Positions 10,454-21,369 of a stretch of 64,000 nucleotides of DNA are shown piece by piece. Source of the stretch: Macrococcus armenti (lineage in GTDB: Bacteria; Bacillota; Bacilli; Staphylococcales; Staphylococcaceae); the NCBI RefSeq assembly GCF_020097135.1, contig NZ_CP083608.1:1240001-1304000 (forward strand). Direction: 5' to 3'. The notes below the pieces were generated by a model, which was not told the origin of the DNA, did not search any database, and saw nothing but the letters and a program-made list of their open reading frames with translations. Every line of letters begins with the position of its first letter. The stretch's first letter is position 1. The position numbers and the translations under genes were made by a program.

Positions 10454-12214
10454 CTACTGTTTCTTTTGTCGTTGTAAATTAATAATTTCACGCATTATTT
10501 GTGCACGTTTTTCGTGATTCTGCGCGCGTACAGCATCACTGAGCTGTGCTTTTAAATTTTGTAGCTGTTCTAATTGTTGTGGTTCATCTTTAAATGCATA
10601 AATATAATCATTGACTTCTTCGACTGATGGTTCATCATTAACCACCATATCATCCAGCTTCAAACAAATTTCATGACAGTCATGTGGGACGTGTGAAAGA
10701 AAAGCACTGATAGAAAAATCTTTCTCATTCATATAGTACCCTTTTAACGCGTCGTAAATCATCTGATGTGCTGATGAAGTAAATTGTGATGTATCAATGT
10801 GACGACTGAATTGATCAAAAAGCATGTAATCATTCATAAAGTACTTTAATACAGTACGCTCAGCCATTAACTGACGTGAGAGTTTCTCCTGTTCGTATGT
10901 CACGATATGATGCTTTGCTTTTGGCGCTTTTTGTACTTTGAATTTTAAACTGTCAAAGTCTACATTAAACAATTCAGTGATTTCGTGCAATACTTTTTTC
11001 TGTAAATGCTCGGAATTCATAAGTTTAGCATCTTGAATGACGTTATTCAAATGTTTTTCATACATTAAATCATTATTCTTAATTTCATCGATAAAATGAC
11101 GCATATAGAAGCTGACATAATTTAACTTATTATGATTTAAATACGTTAAAAACTTGTCTTCACCAAGTTCAGTAATCATTTCATCTGGATCATACCCTAG
11201 TTTCATCGGAACAACAAATACATTCATACCTTCTTGATTTAACTGTTTACCTATCTTCAACGTTGCATCTATTCCGGCACGGTCGCCGTCGTACATGAGC
11301 GTAATATTACTTGCCAGCTTTTTAAGCTGTAATACATGCTCTCGACTTAATGCTGTCCCCATCGTAGCAATTGCATTTTGAATACCAATTTCATTCAGCT
11401 TTAAAACATCCATGAAACCTTCAAGTAATATTACTTCATCCTGATTACGAATTGGTTTTCTTGCGACGTCGATATGGTACAGGACATTTCTTTTTTGGAA
11501 TATAAGTGTCTCAGGACTGTTTAAATATTTCGGTTCACTTCCATCAATACTTCTTGCCGAAAACCCTATTACTTTCCCTCTAAAATCTTTAATCGGGAAC
11601 ATAATTCGGTTTCTGAATCTGTCAAAATACGAAAACGTCTCTTCGTTACGACTGAGTAACCCTGCATCATATGCCAGTGCTTCGTCATATCCTTTATTTT
11701 TTAAGTAGTCCCGTGTAAAGGTTGAGACGTTCGGACTGTATCCAATTTGCTCCTTTGCAATTTGCTCGTCCGTAAATCCACGAGAGTGTAAGTACTTCAG
11801 TGCAGGTTCTGCTTGCTCAATCGCTTTTAGCACATAATGATAGTAGCCCGCCATCGCTTCATGCATTTCTATCATTTTACTCTGCGTATTATCCGCTTTA
11901 GGTGTGTCATCATGCGTCTGAACTTCAATCCCTGCACGTTCACCCAGTATTTTTACCGCTTCTACAAAGCTGATTGACTCAATTTGTTCTAAAAACTGAA
12001 ACACATTGCCACCTTTCTTGCAGCCAAAACAATGACAAATCTGTTTTTCTACTGAAACGGAGAAAGATGGGGTCTTTTCATCATGAAAGGGACATAAACC
12101 AATATAGTTTCGTCCCCTCTTTTCTAATTTTACATATTGACTCACAACATCTAAAATATCATTTTTCTGCTGAATTTCATTAATTAATTCCGGATCTATA
12201 TGCAAATTATGCAC
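10454..12214 (-). CDS. dnaG: DNA primase
   Basis: A 586-residue primase that makes RNA primers for replication. The N-terminal zinc finger uses Cys41, His44, Cys62 and Cys65 (CPFH ... CHCFGC). The TOPRIM catalytic core has [10 protein letters not shown] and [10 protein letters not shown]. The C-terminal ~150 residues are the helical DnaB-helicase-binding domain. It is preceded 4 bases upstream by ppsR and followed by rpoD. Confidence 0.96.
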   Translation of the reverse strand: MHNLHIDPELINEIQQKNDILDVVSQYVKLEKRGRNYIGLCPFHDEKTPSFSVSVEKQICHCFGCKKGGNVFQFLEQIESISFVEAVKILGERAGIEVQTHDDTPKADNTQSKMIEMHEAMAGYYHYVLKAIEQAEPALKYLHSRGFTDEQIAKEQIGYSPNVSTFTRDYLKNKGYDEALAYDAGLLSRNEETFSYFDRFRNRIMFPIKDFRGKVIGFSARSIDGSEPKYLNSPETLIFQKRNVLYHIDVARKPIRNQDEVILLEGFMDVLKLNEIGIQNAIATMGTALSREHVLQLKKLASNITLMYDGDRAGIDATLKIGKQLNQEGMNVFVVPMKLGYDPDEMITELGEDKFLTYLNHNKLNYVSFYMRHFIDEIKNNDLMYEKHLNNVIQDAKLMNSEHLQKKVLHEITELFNVDFDSLKFKVQKAPKAKHHIVTYEQEKLSRQLMAERTVLKYFMNDYMLFDQFSRHIDTSQFTSSAHQMIYDALKGYYMNEKDFSISAFLSHVPHDCHEICLKLDDMVVNDEPSVEEVNDYIYAFKDEPQQLEQLQNLKAQLSDAVRAQNHEKRAQIMREIINLQRQKKQ

Positions 12215-12218
12215 CTCT

Positions 12219-13034
12219 TTAATGTTCGTTCTTGGAAATAATCTTTATAATTTCATTCGCCGTTTCTTCTATTGCTTTATTCGATACGTCAATCACCTGA
12301 CATCCGATGCGATCAACTATCCTATTAAAATATGCAAGCTCTTCGTGAATTCTGTCATCCTTTGCATAATTTGCATCGTTTTTAAGCCCAAGCTGTGCAA
12401 GACGTTCAACACGTATTTTATTAAGTTTAGCCGGGTCAATTTTAAGGGCGATGCACTTTGCAGGATCAATCTCAAACAACTGCTCTGGTGGGTCTACTTC
12501 TGGTACGAGCGGTACATTCATTACTTTGTAACGCTTATGCGCTAAATATTGACTGAGAGGTGTTTTTGAAGTTCTGGATACACCAATAAGTATAATATCT
12601 GCTTTAGATAATCCTCTGACATCTCTACCATCGTCATATTTAACAGCAAATTCAATTGCTTCAATTTTCTTAAAGTAATCTTCATCCAGCTTATGTACAA
12701 TACCAGGCTCATTTAATGGATGTTCGTCTAATGTCTCTACAAGCAAGGACATTAAAGGTCCCATAATATCTACATTCTTAATATTGTTTGCTTGCAGCTG
12801 CTCATACATATATTTGCGAATATTCGGTTTTACTAATGTGTATACTACGATTGATTCCTGCTCTTTCGCAAGGTTGATAACTTCATCAATGTTTTCTGTA
12901 GTTTCAATATAAGGTAATCGAATTGTATCAATAACATTATTCAATAAATTAAACTGAGAAATACATGCTTTCGTTACGAGTTCAGCAGTCTCACCTACAG
13001 AATCTGATGCGATGATCAATCTAATTTCTTTCAT
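12219..13034 (-). CDS. Pyruvate, phosphate dikinase regulatory protein (YqfL/DUF299 family)
   Basis: A 271-residue bifunctional kinase/phosphorylase of the PPDK- or PEP-synthase-regulating family. The P-loop-like motif is [11 protein letters not shown], and the N-terminus [12 protein letters not shown] is typical. In other bacteria it phosphorylates and dephosphorylates the catalytic-histidine region of pyruvate phosphate dikinase. The exact target here is not in the window. It is 13 bases from ccpN; in Bacillus this pair (ccpN-yqfL) controls gluconeogenesis genes. Confidence 0.88.
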   Translation of the reverse strand: MKEIRLIIASDSVGETAELVTKACISQFNLLNNVIDTIRLPYIETTENIDEVINLAKEQESIVVYTLVKPNIRKYMYEQLQANNIKNVDIMGPLMSLLVETLDEHPLNEPGIVHKLDEDYFKKIEAIEFAVKYDDGRDVRGLSKADIILIGVSRTSKTPLSQYLAHKRYKVMNVPLVPEVDPPEQLFEIDPAKCIALKIDPAKLNKIRVERLAQLGLKNDANYAKDDRIHEELAYFNRIVDRIGCQVIDVSNKAIEETANEIIKIISKNEH

Positions 13035-13046
13035 ATAAGTTTGCTC

Positions 13047-13679
13047 CTATTCATCTTCAATTAATGATACGAACGCACGTGTTATCGTCGTTTTCGTTAT
13101 GCGTCCTGTAACTTCGTAATGGTCGCCTGCTTTTTGTACGACAGGGAGTGAATCAATCTGTTTATCAATCAGTAAGTTCGCAGCATAAATCAGTAAATCA
13201 TCCTGTACACATACTGAAATATTCGGCATGCGCGACATAAATACATGTACAGGTAAATTATGAATTTCCTGATTCCCCATTGAAGCGCGCAGTAAATCCT
13301 TCCTAGAACAAACTCCTACGAGATGATTATCATGATTTGTTACAAATAGAGTGCCGACATCTTCTAAAAACATCGTGCAAATTGCATCATAAGCGGAAAT
13401 GTCCTCATGAATCACAACTGGGATTGATTGAAAATCTTTCACTTTAAATTTCTTAATAGATGCTGATAATAACTGCGTACTTGATTTACCCGTATAAAAA
13501 TAACCAACACGTGGCCTTGCATCAAGATAACCAGCCATCGTCAATATCGCTAAATCGGGTCTTAATGTCGCACGTGTTAAATTTAATTTCTCTGCAATTT
13601 TCTCACCAGTAATGGGGCCGTTATTTTTAACAATTTGTATTATCTTTTCTTGTCTTTTGTTCAGTTCTATGTGAATCAC
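13047..13679 (-). CDS. ccpN: Transcriptional repressor CcpN (winged helix plus CBS pair)
   Basis: About 210 residues: an N-terminal DeoR-like helix-turn-helix (GPITGEKIAEKLNLTRATLRP region) and two C-terminal CBS domains that sense nucleotides. CcpN represses gapB and pckA during glycolytic growth in Bacillus. The start is uncertain. The open frame extends to 13784, but the family begins at about xxIELNKRQE, and the GTG at 13679 gives that. The upstream extension would run into the glyS T-box on the other strand and is rejected. Confidence 0.88.
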   Translation of the reverse strand: MIHIELNKRQEKIIQIVKNNGPITGEKIAEKLNLTRATLRPDLAILTMAGYLDARPRVGYFYTGKSSTQLLSASIKKFKVKDFQSIPVVIHEDISAYDAICTMFLEDVGTLFVTNHDNHLVGVCSRKDLLRASMGNQEIHNLPVHVFMSRMPNISVCVQDDLLIYAANLLIDKQIDSLPVVQKAGDHYEVTGRITKTTITRAFVSLIEDE

Positions 13680-13749
13680 CCCATACACGCATAATTTGAT
13701 AACTATATTATACCTATCCACAACACTTTTTACAAATAACATGACTAAC

Positions 13750-13935
13750 AACTTGAGTCTTTCTATAAAAGATGATATATTCATTTTAAGCGAGTTAAGG
13801 TTGGTGTGAGCTTAACAAAACAATTGGCGCAGTATCACAACTTAACATTTATAAAAGTGAGTAAACACTAATTTGGGTGGAACCGCGGGTTTATATACTC
13901 GTCCCAAGGCTTAATAGCCTTGGGACTTTTTTGTT
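13750..13935 (+). promoter_or_regulatory. T-box riboswitch, glycine specific, upstream of glyS
   Basis: A GATGAT K-turn-like element is at 13771. An apical stem GTTAAG/CTTAAC (13794-13816) encloses the loop GTTGGTGTGAG typical of stem I. A candidate specifier GGC (Gly) is at 13826-13828. The T-box core GGGTGGAACCGCG is at 13874-13886. A terminator stem GTCCCAAGGC/GCCTTGGGAC with a T run occupies 13901-13935. Uncharged tRNA-Gly would favour the antiterminator and turn on glyS. The leader is short, like the stem-II-less glyQS type. The 5' boundary is approximate. Confidence 0.9.
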
Positions 13936-13962
13936 TACTCTAAATTAATAGGAGGTCATATT

Positions 13963-15351
13963 ATGGCAGAAAAAAACATGGAAACAATTGTTAATCTTGC
14001 AAAACACAGAGGATTTGTCTTTCCTGGGAGTGAAATTTACGGTGGACTTGCAAATACTTGGGATTACGGTCCATTAGGTGTAGAACTTAAAAACAACGTG
14101 AAACGTGCATGGTGGCAAAAGTTTGTTCAGCAATCACCTTATAACGTAGGTCTTGATGCTGCGATTCTGATGAACCCAAAAACTTGGGAGGCAAGTGGTC
14201 ACTTATCTAACTTTAATGACCCTATGATTGATAATAAGGATTCTAAAATTCGTTACCGCGCTGATAAATTAATTGAAGATTATATGCATGCTCAAGGTGA
14301 TGAGCACTTTATCGCTGATGGTATGAGCTTTGATGAAATGAAAAAGTTCATCGATGAAAAAGGTATCGTATGCCCTGTTTCAGGAACAGCAAACTGGACT
14401 GAAATTCGTCAATTCAACTTAATGTTTAAAACGTTCCAAGGTGTTACTGAGTCGTCTACGAATGAAATTTTCCTGCGTCCTGAAACAGCACAAGGTATTT
14501 TTGTAAACTATAAAAATGTTCAGCGTTCAATGCGTAAGAAACTCCCGTTCGGTATCGCACAAGTTGGTAAATCATTCCGTAACGAAATCACACCAGGTAA
14601 CTTCATCTTCAGAACGCGTGAATTCGAACAGATGGAATTAGAATTCTTCTGTAAACCAGGGACAGAAATTGAATGGCAGGAATACTGGAAAAACTTTGCT
14701 GCTAAATGGTTAAAAGATTTAGGTATTAAAGAAGAAAACACAAAACTGCGTGATCATGATGAAGACGAGTTATCTCACTACTCTAACGCAACGACTGACA
14801 TTGAATATAAATTCCCATTTGGCTGGGGTGAATTATGGGGAATTGCGAGCCGTACAGACTTTGACTTAAAAGCACATATGACAGCAAGCGGAGATGACTT
14901 CAGCTATCATGATCAGGAAACGAACGAGAAATACGTACCATACTGTATCGAACCTTCACTTGGTGCTGACCGTGTTACATTAGCATTTTTATGTGATGCG
15001 TATGAAGAAGAAACGCTTGAAGGCGGAGATTCTCGTACGGTTATGCGTTTCCACCCGGCACTTGCACCTTATAAAGCTGCAATCCTACCATTAAGCAAAA
15101 AGTTATCACCAGATGCAATGAAAGTTTATGAAGCATTAAGTGCTGACTTTGCGATTGATTTTGATGAAAGTCAGTCAATTGGTAAACGTTACAGAAGACA
15201 AGATGAAATTGGTACTCCATTCTGTATTACATTTGACTTTGATTCATTAGAGGACAACCAAGTAACAGTTCGTGACCGTGACACGATGGAACAAGTTCGT
15301 ATGCCAATTAGTGAAGTAAAAGCCTTTTTAGATGAAAAAATTAAATTTTAA
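13963..15351 (+). CDS. glyS: Glycyl-tRNA synthetase (single-chain alpha2 type)
   Basis: A 462-residue class II synthetase of the eukaryote/archaeal-like dimeric type. It begins with the family's [13 protein letters not shown] stretch. Motif 2 lies around FRNEITP...[14 protein letters not shown]. Motif 3 is in [11 protein letters not shown]. The C-terminal anticodon-binding domain spans about 360-462. The start has GGAGG 6-10 bases upstream and is under T-box control. A bidirectional terminator follows. Confidence 0.96.
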   Translation: MAEKNMETIVNLAKHRGFVFPGSEIYGGLANTWDYGPLGVELKNNVKRAWWQKFVQQSPYNVGLDAAILMNPKTWEASGHLSNFNDPMIDNKDSKIRYRADKLIEDYMHAQGDEHFIADGMSFDEMKKFIDEKGIVCPVSGTANWTEIRQFNLMFKTFQGVTESSTNEIFLRPETAQGIFVNYKNVQRSMRKKLPFGIAQVGKSFRNEITPGNFIFRTREFEQMELEFFCKPGTEIEWQEYWKNFAAKWLKDLGIKEENTKLRDHDEDELSHYSNATTDIEYKFPFGWGELWGIASRTDFDLKAHMTASGDDFSYHDQETNEKYVPYCIEPSLGADRVTLAFLCDAYEEETLEGGDSRTVMRFHPALAPYKAAILPLSKKLSPDAMKVYEALSADFAIDFDESQSIGKRYRRQDEIGTPFCITFDFDSLEDNQVTVRDRDTMEQVRMPISEVKAFLDEKIKF

Positions 15352-15357
15352 TATAAT

Positions 15358-15389
15358 AAAATCGAGTTCATTGATATGAACTCGATTTT
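15358..15389. terminator. Bidirectional terminator between glyS and recO
   Basis: A perfect 14-bp stem (AAAATCGAGTTCAT / ATGAACTCGATTTT) with a TGAT loop and flanking A/T runs. Confidence 0.92.
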
Positions 15390-16146
15390 ATTTTTTTGTT
15401 TGATCCAGCCTTCTCATCTGCTCCATTATTTTACGGGATTTAATATATACACCGATAAACTCATCATACATTTTAAAGATTAATGATTCCATCTCGTCAA
15501 TTAAAACACCATCAATATTAATCGAACTTAAATTTTCGATCGGTACTTCACTCATCATATAAAGTAAATATAAACTTTTATTCGACATACGGATTGCATG
15601 CGGATCATCTATTAACGCTTCTTTCGTTACTACACTATTAAACTTAAAGGAATATGCAGTAAAATCTTTATGCGTCATATTACCATCGAAAGTACTGTAT
15701 TTGAAGTTTGGTACATAACCATATAGCGGCATGCATTTTACGCTGATCAACAGTGCAATAATCCTTGCATTATCACTATCATTCATATGTGATAATGCTG
15801 ATTTCAGTAATTTGTACGCATATGGATTAGACTCACCATCTTCAAGCGCACGGTCGATAAGTTCTACTGTATATTGTGCATATGTTAACTTATAAATGTC
15901 TTCACGTATTGCATAATGACTATTAATCGTATCTACTGAAGATAACGTCCCCATACCTTTAAACTGGGAGAAAATAAACAAATTCTCATAAAACAAATCT
16001 AATCCCGCACCATACTTCGTTGATTTTCGTGCGTTCCTTGCCATTAAAGCAACTTTAACACCCGCTTCATTCAAAAAGGTGATAATCAAATGATTATCAC
16101 CATAAGCGACGCGTCTAATGACGATACCTACAGCTTTTTTAAGCAT
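15388..16146 (-). CDS. recO: DNA repair protein RecO
   Basis: A 252-residue recombination mediator: an N-terminal OB fold (about 1-80, starting GIVIRRVAYGDNHLIITFL) and a helical C-terminal domain. It loads RecA onto SSB-coated single strands with RecF and RecR. Only one cysteine is present, so the four-Cys zinc finger seen in some RecO proteins is absent. Its start overlaps the era stop by one base, giving the usual era-recO pairing. Confidence 0.93.
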   Translation of the reverse strand: MLKKAVGIVIRRVAYGDNHLIITFLNEAGVKVALMARNARKSTKYGAGLDLFYENLFIFSQFKGMGTLSSVDTINSHYAIREDIYKLTYAQYTVELIDRALEDGESNPYAYKLLKSALSHMNDSDNARIIALLISVKCMPLYGYVPNFKYSTFDGNMTHKDFTAYSFKFNSVVTKEALIDDPHAIRMSNKSLYLLYMMSEVPIENLSSINIDGVLIDEMESLIFKMYDEFIGVYIKSRKIMEQMRRLDQTKK

Positions 16147-17048
16147 TAATACTCGTCTTCTCTATAGCCAATCTGTCTTATGAAGTTCGGTTTATTTCTC
16201 CAGTCTTTCTGAACTTTCACCCATAACTCCAGATACACTTTAGAACCTAATAACATTTCGATATCTTTACGTGCCATCTGACCAATTTTCTTTAACATCG
16301 ATCCTTGTTTACCGATAATGATACCTTTTTGAGATTCGCGCTCTATATAAATTGTCGCTTCGATATGCACACGTTCTTCAGATTCCTTCACCACCTTCTC
16401 AACTTGAACACCGATTGCGTGCGGTATTTCCTGACTCGTTAAATGCAGTGCTTTTTCACGAATAAGTTCTGCAACGATAAACTCTTCCGGGTGATCTGAA
16501 ATCTGGTCTTTCGGATAATACATCGGACCTTCCGGCATATACCCTTCAATTACTTGAACGAGATGATCGACATTGTTACCTTGCAAAGCTGAAATTGGCA
16601 CGATTTCTGCAAATGGTAATAAGTCCTTATACTTCTCAATTTCTTTAATCAGCTCGTCTGGGTGTATTTTATCAATTTTATTCAGCACTAAAAAGATTGG
16701 CGTACGATTGTTCTTAAGCAGTTCAATAATAAACTCATCTCCACGGCCAATGCTTTCTTCGACATTTACCATAAACATAATCGCATCAACTTCACGTAAC
16801 GTGTTTTTGGCAACCTTCATCATATAGTCGCCAAGCATATGTTTCGGTTTATGGATTCCTGGTGTATCGATAAAGATGATTTGTGATTGTTCTGTCGTTA
16901 AAACACCTTGTACTTTATTTCGTGTCGTCTGTGCTTTATCTGACATAATCGCAACTTTCTGACCGAGTACTTTATTCATAAATGTAGATTTACCTACATT
17001 CGGGCGTCCGATAATCGCAACAAACCCTGACTTAAATTCATTTGACAT
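16146..17048 (-). CDS. era: GTPase Era
   Basis: A 300-residue essential GTPase for 30S maturation that binds the 3' end of 16S rRNA. The G1 motif is GRPNVGKS (14-21), G3 DTPG, G4 NKID and G5 SAL. The C-terminal KH domain holds [15 protein letters not shown]. It overlaps cdd and recO by one base at each end, forming a tightly coupled operon. Confidence 0.96.
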   Translation of the reverse strand: MSNEFKSGFVAIIGRPNVGKSTFMNKVLGQKVAIMSDKAQTTRNKVQGVLTTEQSQIIFIDTPGIHKPKHMLGDYMMKVAKNTLREVDAIMFMVNVEESIGRGDEFIIELLKNNRTPIFLVLNKIDKIHPDELIKEIEKYKDLLPFAEIVPISALQGNNVDHLVQVIEGYMPEGPMYYPKDQISDHPEEFIVAELIREKALHLTSQEIPHAIGVQVEKVVKESEERVHIEATIYIERESQKGIIIGKQGSMLKKIGQMARKDIEMLLGSKVYLELWVKVQKDWRNKPNFIRQIGYREDEY

Positions 17049-17452
17049 TATTTCAAATCCTTTCCTGAGAAACCGAGCGGCAATAAATCATCAACAGTAC
17101 GTGCGATAACATCACCTTTAACATTCGTTAAAAATACCGGCATATCATCATCACATAATTCCTTGATCACTTGTCGGCATGAACCACATGGCGATGATGG
17201 TGTATCTGTATCCGTTGTAATGACTAACACTTCAAAGTCACCTGGCTTATAACCATCTGCTATCGCTGAAACAAGTGCTGTACGCTCGGCGCAGATACAA
17301 TCACCATATGCAGCATTCTCTACGTTACAACCATCAAATGCTTTTCCATCTTTCGCAATTAAATAAGCACCAACTTTAAAGTTTGAGTACGGTGCATGTG
17401 CTTTTTGCTGAGCGCGTATAACGCCCTCTAACCATTCCTGTTTGAATTCCAT
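17048..17452 (-). CDS. cdd: Cytidine deaminase
   Basis: A 134-residue tetrameric zinc enzyme converting cytidine/deoxycytidine to uridine for pyrimidine salvage. The active site has the Cys and Glu in CAERTAL and the two further zinc cysteines in [16 protein letters not shown] is the N-terminal signature. AGGAGG lies 7 bases before the ATG at 17452, so the ATG two codons upstream is not used. Confidence 0.95.
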   Translation of the reverse strand: MEFKQEWLEGVIRAQQKAHAPYSNFKVGAYLIAKDGKAFDGCNVENAAYGDCICAERTALVSAIADGYKPGDFEVLVITTDTDTPSSPCGSCRQVIKELCDDDMPVFLTNVKGDVIARTVDDLLPLGFSGKDLK

Positions 17453-17463
17453 GATCATTCCTC

Positions 17464-17811
17464 CTAGAATAACTTTGATATATACGGTATAAAAATAATC
17501 ATACCGATAAGCAGGCTCATGATGGATGCAATTAGTACTGCAAGACTTGCTGTGTCCTTTGCGTATTTCGCTAATAGATGATATTCATCTGTAACGAGAT
17601 CTACAACATATTCAACAGAAGTATTGATTACTTCCATAAAGAGTACTGCACTTATAGCAATAATGATAAACAACCATTCCGTTCTCGTGATATTAAATAA
17701 TACACTAATAATGATGACGAATAAAGCAGCAATTAAATGAAGGAGAAAATTTTTATCTTTGCGTAATAATACAATCAGTCCTTCAAGCGGATGTTTAAAC
17801 CGTTTAATCAT
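17464..17811 (-). CDS. dgkA: Undecaprenol kinase / diacylglycerol kinase, DgkA family
   Basis: A 115-residue small membrane kinase with three predicted transmembrane helices (about 30-47, 49-66, 95-113). The family's catalytic region is seen in [15 protein letters not shown]. Gram-positive members phosphorylate undecaprenol, recycling the peptidoglycan lipid carrier; that specificity is from family knowledge. Its start overlaps the ybeY stop by 4 bases. Confidence 0.9.
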   Translation of the reverse strand: MIKRFKHPLEGLIVLLRKDKNFLLHLIAALFVIIISVLFNITRTEWLFIIIAISAVLFMEVINTSVEYVVDLVTDEYHLLAKYAKDTASLAVLIASIMSLLIGMIIFIPYISKLF

Positions 17812-18272
17812 GCGTCGCGACTTAAACCGAAAGCATTTAATATTTCGTCCTGACGACCGAACATACGCGCTTCGTCTGCTTCGTTCATATGATCATAACC
17901 AAGCAGGTGCAGTAAACCATGCAATGATAAAAACCCAAGTTCACGTTCAAATGAATGTCCATATTCCTCAGATTGCTCTAATGCGCGTTTCACACAAATA
18001 ATGATATCGCCAAGTACACGAGGTGCATCCGGCATTTCAAAGTCATCTTCACCTTCTTCAAGCGCGAAGCTAATTACATCTGTTACAGCATCTTTATTAC
18101 GGTATGCTTTATTTATCGCCTGAATTTCTTCCTCATCAACGAATGAAACTGCTACTTCAGCTTCCTCATCAATACCTTCCTGCGAAGCTGCAAAAATAAG
18201 TAATCGTTCGATCTCAGGTAAATGTTTCGCATCAATTTGTCCATTATCATCAATAAAATCTACAGTTAACAT
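17808..18272 (-). CDS. ybeY: Endoribonuclease YbeY (16S rRNA maturation and quality control)
   Basis: A 154-residue metalloenzyme with the zinc-binding [11 protein letters not shown] motif (three histidines) near 120-130 and the conserved TDVISF stretch near 87. It acts on rRNA 3' ends and defective ribosomes. It lies immediately after phoH, and the phoH-ybeY-dgkA-cdd-era-recO order is standard in this family. Confidence 0.94.
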   Translation of the reverse strand: MLTVDFIDDNGQIDAKHLPEIERLLIFAASQEGIDEEAEVAVSFVDEEEIQAINKAYRNKDAVTDVISFALEEGEDDFEMPDAPRVLGDIIICVKRALEQSEEYGHSFERELGFLSLHGLLHLLGYDHMNEADEARMFGRQDEILNAFGLSRDA

Positions 18273-19217
18273 TTATACGTCTCCTTCATATGCATTAATA
18301 ATCTTTCCAACGAGTGGATGTCGTACTACGTCCGCACCATCAAAATGATGCACTTCTATACCTTTAACATGGCTTAAGCGTTGAACCGCTTCAATTAACC
18401 CGCTCTTAACACCTTTAGGTAAGTCAATTTGTGTTTCATCACCTGTAATGACCATCTTAGATCCAAAACCTAAACGTGTTAAAAACATCTTCATCTGTGC
18501 CTGTGTCGTATTTTGTGCTTCATCTAATATTACAAATGCATCTTCAAGTGTACGTCCACGCATATAAGCAAGCGGTGCGATTTCAATAACACCTCGTTCA
18601 ATAAGACGTGCTGTATGCTCTGCACCTAAAACGAAATGCAGACCATCATATAACGGTCGTAAATATGGATCTACTTTCTCTTTCAAGTCACCAGGTAAGA
18701 AACCTAATGATTCACCCGCCTCAACAGCCGGACGTGTCAGTACGATACGCTTAACTTTACCATTGCGTAAGCTTTGAGCTGCCATAACAACAGCGAGGAA
18801 CGTCTTACCTGTTCCTGCCGGTCCTATCCCTATAACTAAATCATTCTTCTTAATCTGATGAACATATAATCGCTGTCCCATCGTCTTCGCACGAATAGAC
18901 TTCCCTGATGCATCTTTCGTAATTTCTTCATCATACAGATCACTTAAATAGTGTATCGTTCCTTTTTCTGACATCTGAACAGCAGACTGTACATCACGCA
19001 ACGTAATTGTCGTACCCTTTTGAATAATCTTAAGCAAACTTATAATGACTTCCTCAGCCTTACGCACAGCTTCATTATCGCCATGAATCGTAAGTTCCTG
19101 ACCACGGGTATGCAGTTCCACACCATAAACTTCCTCAAGATAATTTAAATATTCATCGTTATTGCCAAGCATCGCCTGGGCTTCATTTATATTGTCAAAG
19201 CGAATGATATCAGACAT
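18273..19217 (-). CDS. phoH: PhoH-like ATPase (PhoL)
   Basis: A 314-residue P-loop ATPase. A KH-like N-terminal region (about 25-85) precedes the helicase-like core. Walker A is GPAGTGKTFLA, Walker B is FVILDEAQNTT, and a later conserved stretch is TGDETQIDLP. The family is linked to RNA processing with YbeY, its direct downstream neighbour here. The gene abuts ybeY with no gap. Confidence 0.93.
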   Translation of the reverse strand: MSDIIRFDNINEAQAMLGNNDEYLNYLEEVYGVELHTRGQELTIHGDNEAVRKAEEVIISLLKIIQKGTTITLRDVQSAVQMSEKGTIHYLSDLYDEEITKDASGKSIRAKTMGQRLYVHQIKKNDLVIGIGPAGTGKTFLAVVMAAQSLRNGKVKRIVLTRPAVEAGESLGFLPGDLKEKVDPYLRPLYDGLHFVLGAEHTARLIERGVIEIAPLAYMRGRTLEDAFVILDEAQNTTQAQMKMFLTRLGFGSKMVITGDETQIDLPKGVKSGLIEAVQRLSHVKGIEVHHFDGADVVRHPLVGKIINAYEGDV

Positions 19218-19286
19218 TCAAAAACTCCTTTATTTATCGTTAATTTAACTTTATCAGTTTGAGAAATAACAAACAATTAATTTATA

Positions 19287-19694
19287 TTACGCAGTGTTTA
19301 ACATTGTATCCGCTAAATTGAAGTTCTGAATTTGTATGTCAGGATTTACCTTCTTTAGATGTGCTATAAATTCCAGCGTCAACTTCGGCTTCACAACGAC
19401 TTTCTGTTCATTACCGTAAAGCTCTACAAGAATATTATCCCTAACTTTCACAAGATTGATTAACTCAATATCGCGTATATTAACCGCTTTACGCTCAAAC
19501 CCTTTCGTAATGAATAAAACATTGCGTTCTATATCATAATATTCCCTGAATAACGTAAAAAGCAGCAAGCTACCAAGTAATAGTGATGCAACGCCGCTTG
19601 TAACAGGATTCAGATAAAATGCAATGGATACGAGAACGATTATGATTATGAGCATTAATTTCTGAAATGAATTGACGATACTTTTATATCTCAT
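19287..19694 (-). CDS. Small membrane protein with a PH-like cytosolic domain (unknown function)
   Basis: A 135-residue protein I do not recognise by name. Two adjacent hydrophobic helices (about 12-28 and 31-45) are followed by ~85 residues predicted as beta-rich with a C-terminal helix (EFIAHLKKVN). That layout resembles bacterial PH-domain membrane proteins. The ATG at 19694 is preceded by AGAGGTGATGGC, so the longer frame to 19766 is not used. It stands between phoH and the floA operon in its own unit. Confidence 0.6.
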   Translation of the reverse strand: MRYKSIVNSFQKLMLIIIIVLVSIAFYLNPVTSGVASLLLGSLLLFTLFREYYDIERNVLFITKGFERKAVNIRDIELINLVKVRDNILVELYGNEQKVVVKPKLTLEFIAHLKKVNPDIQIQNFNLADTMLNTA

Positions 19695-19780
19695 GCCATC
19701 ACCTCTTACCATTATTTTATCAAATTTTAAACTGCATACGTTAATACTTTCTACAGAAAGATCCAAACTTATAACTAAAA

Positions 19781-19812
19781 AAACCTTAAGTGATTTACAT
19801 CACTTAAGGTTT
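19781..19812 (-). terminator. Terminator of the nfeD-floA operon
   Basis: A perfect 14-bp stem (AAACCTTAAGTGAT / ATCACTTAAGGTTT) with a TTAC/GTAA loop, followed by T residues on the minus strand. Confidence 0.9.
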
Positions 19813-19814
19813 AA

Positions 19815-20351
19815 CTATTGCATTGATTTCGGCTTTCCGAGTACTTCACTCATGATTATACCATTAACAACTGCAGCTTTATCGAAAGTCAGATCATCAG
19901 CTGCAACTTCGATCTCCTGTGTCATTACTAAACTTTGTATACGATTTTGTTTCTGGCGTGCTGTCAGATTATCGTCATTTTCAATCTTATAAATCTGTTC
20001 AGCGAGCGTGAAGTTATGTGATGGTTTCATACGTGTAACTTTTTCTTCAGCACGCTTAACATTTTGTTTCGCATGCTGCGTCACACTTTGTTGCTGTACT
20101 ACTTTTTTCGGTTTTATTCGACCGAGCGTCTGTCCACGAGGTTTTTCTGATTTCTGCTCAGTATCATTATTCATACCTTGATTAATCGTGGCCTCGATTT
20201 GCTGTAATTGCTGCTGAAACTCCGATAAGACACCTTTAGCATCAGAAGCTTTACGATTACTGCTACTTTCGTTACCTTTATTTTTGTCCAGTAATGCAGA
20301 AACACCACTAATAACAGCAATCATAATAAATATAATTGTACCTACACTCAT
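19815..20351 (-). CDS. Membrane-anchored protein downstream of floA (YqfB-like, unknown function)
   Basis: A 178-residue protein with one N-terminal transmembrane helix (about 3-20) and a hydrophilic tail rich in Gln, Lys and Asn, including a coiled-coil-prone QQQLQQIEATINQ stretch. The last ~65 residues (FTLAEQIYKIEN onward) are helical and look most conserved. It is co-transcribed with floA and nfeD (11-base gap), so a role with membrane microdomains is an inference. The start is ATG 20351 after GGGTGATTTG. Confidence 0.6.
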   Translation of the reverse strand: MSVGTIIFIMIAVISGVSALLDKNKGNESSSNRKASDAKGVLSEFQQQLQQIEATINQGMNNDTEQKSEKPRGQTLGRIKPKKVVQQQSVTQHAKQNVKRAEEKVTRMKPSHNFTLAEQIYKIENDDNLTARQKQNRIQSLVMTQEIEVAADDLTFDKAAVVNGIIMSEVLGKPKSMQ

Positions 20352-20362
20352 CAAATCACCCT

Positions 20363-21352
20363 TTATTTTTTAGGCGTATCATCATTCTTATCTGTCATCT
20401 TATTAATTGCGTTGCGCATACCAGTGTCTGATTCAATATTCTTTAAATTGTAATATTCTTTAACACCAATATTACCTGACTTTAACGCTTCAGCCATCGC
20501 AAGTGGTACTTCAGCTTCAGCTTCCACAACTTTCGCACGCATTTCCTGTACGCGGGCTTTCATTTCCTGCTCTTGTGCTACGGCCATCGCACGACGTTCT
20601 TCTGCTTTCGCCTGTGCGATATTCTTATCTGCAAGCGCCTGTTCTGTCTGAAGATCAGCACCGATATTTTTACCGATATCTACATCAGCAATATCAATTG
20701 ACAGAATTTCAAATGCTGTACCAGAGTCTAAACCTTTCCCTAATACTGTTTGAGAAATCATATCCGGATTCTCTAATACTGACGTATGCGAATGACTTGA
20801 ACCGATTGTAGAAACAATCCCTTCACCTACACGGGCTACAATCGTTTCTTCACCAGCACCACCGACAAGACGCTCGATGTTGGCACGTACAGTAATACGC
20901 GCTTTCGCTTTTACTTCGATACCGTTCATCGCTACACCTGCAATAAATGGCGTTTCGATTACTTTCGGGTTAACAGACATCTGTACCGCTTCTAACACGT
21001 CACGGCCTGCTAAATCAATTGCAGCACCGCGCTCAAACGGTAAATTAATATCTGCACGTTGCGCTGCTATAATTGCATCAACAACGCGGTCAACGTTACC
21101 CCCTGCTAAATAATGTGACTCTAACTGGTTTGTCGTTAATGATAAACCAGCTTTATGCGCTTTGATTAATGGATCGATAACGCGACGTGGTGATACACGA
21201 CGTAATCGCATACCAACAAGTGTACCGATACCGACTTTAACACCTGCAGCTAACGCTGAAATCCATAGTCCTACAGGTACAAACGAGAATAATATCATCA
21301 AGAAGACGATAACGATAAATGCAATAATTCCAATACCGATTAAACCTGACAT
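20363..21352 (-). CDS. floA: Flotillin-like protein FloA
   Basis: A 329-residue membrane-raft scaffold. It has an N-terminal hydrophobic hairpin (about 3-45) and an SPFH-like domain. The alanine/glutamate-rich coiled coil ([20 protein letters not shown] region, about 240-300) drives assembly. Flotillins organise functional microdomains that help secretion and signalling complexes. The partner NfeD gene lies directly upstream (18 bases). Confidence 0.94.
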   Translation of the reverse strand: MSGLIGIGIIAFIVIVFLMILFSFVPVGLWISALAAGVKVGIGTLVGMRLRRVSPRRVIDPLIKAHKAGLSLTTNQLESHYLAGGNVDRVVDAIIAAQRADINLPFERGAAIDLAGRDVLEAVQMSVNPKVIETPFIAGVAMNGIEVKAKARITVRANIERLVGGAGEETIVARVGEGIVSTIGSSHSHTSVLENPDMISQTVLGKGLDSGTAFEILSIDIADVDIGKNIGADLQTEQALADKNIAQAKAEERRAMAVAQEQEMKARVQEMRAKVVEAEAEVPLAMAEALKSGNIGVKEYYNLKNIESDTGMRNAINKMTDKNDDTPKK

Positions 21353-21369
21353 TCATTCCACTCCTTAAA

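Noticed and set aside
13680-13784. N-terminal extension of ccpN
   Set aside because: The extra residues do not resemble the family, and the DNA belongs to the glyS T-box and promoter region.
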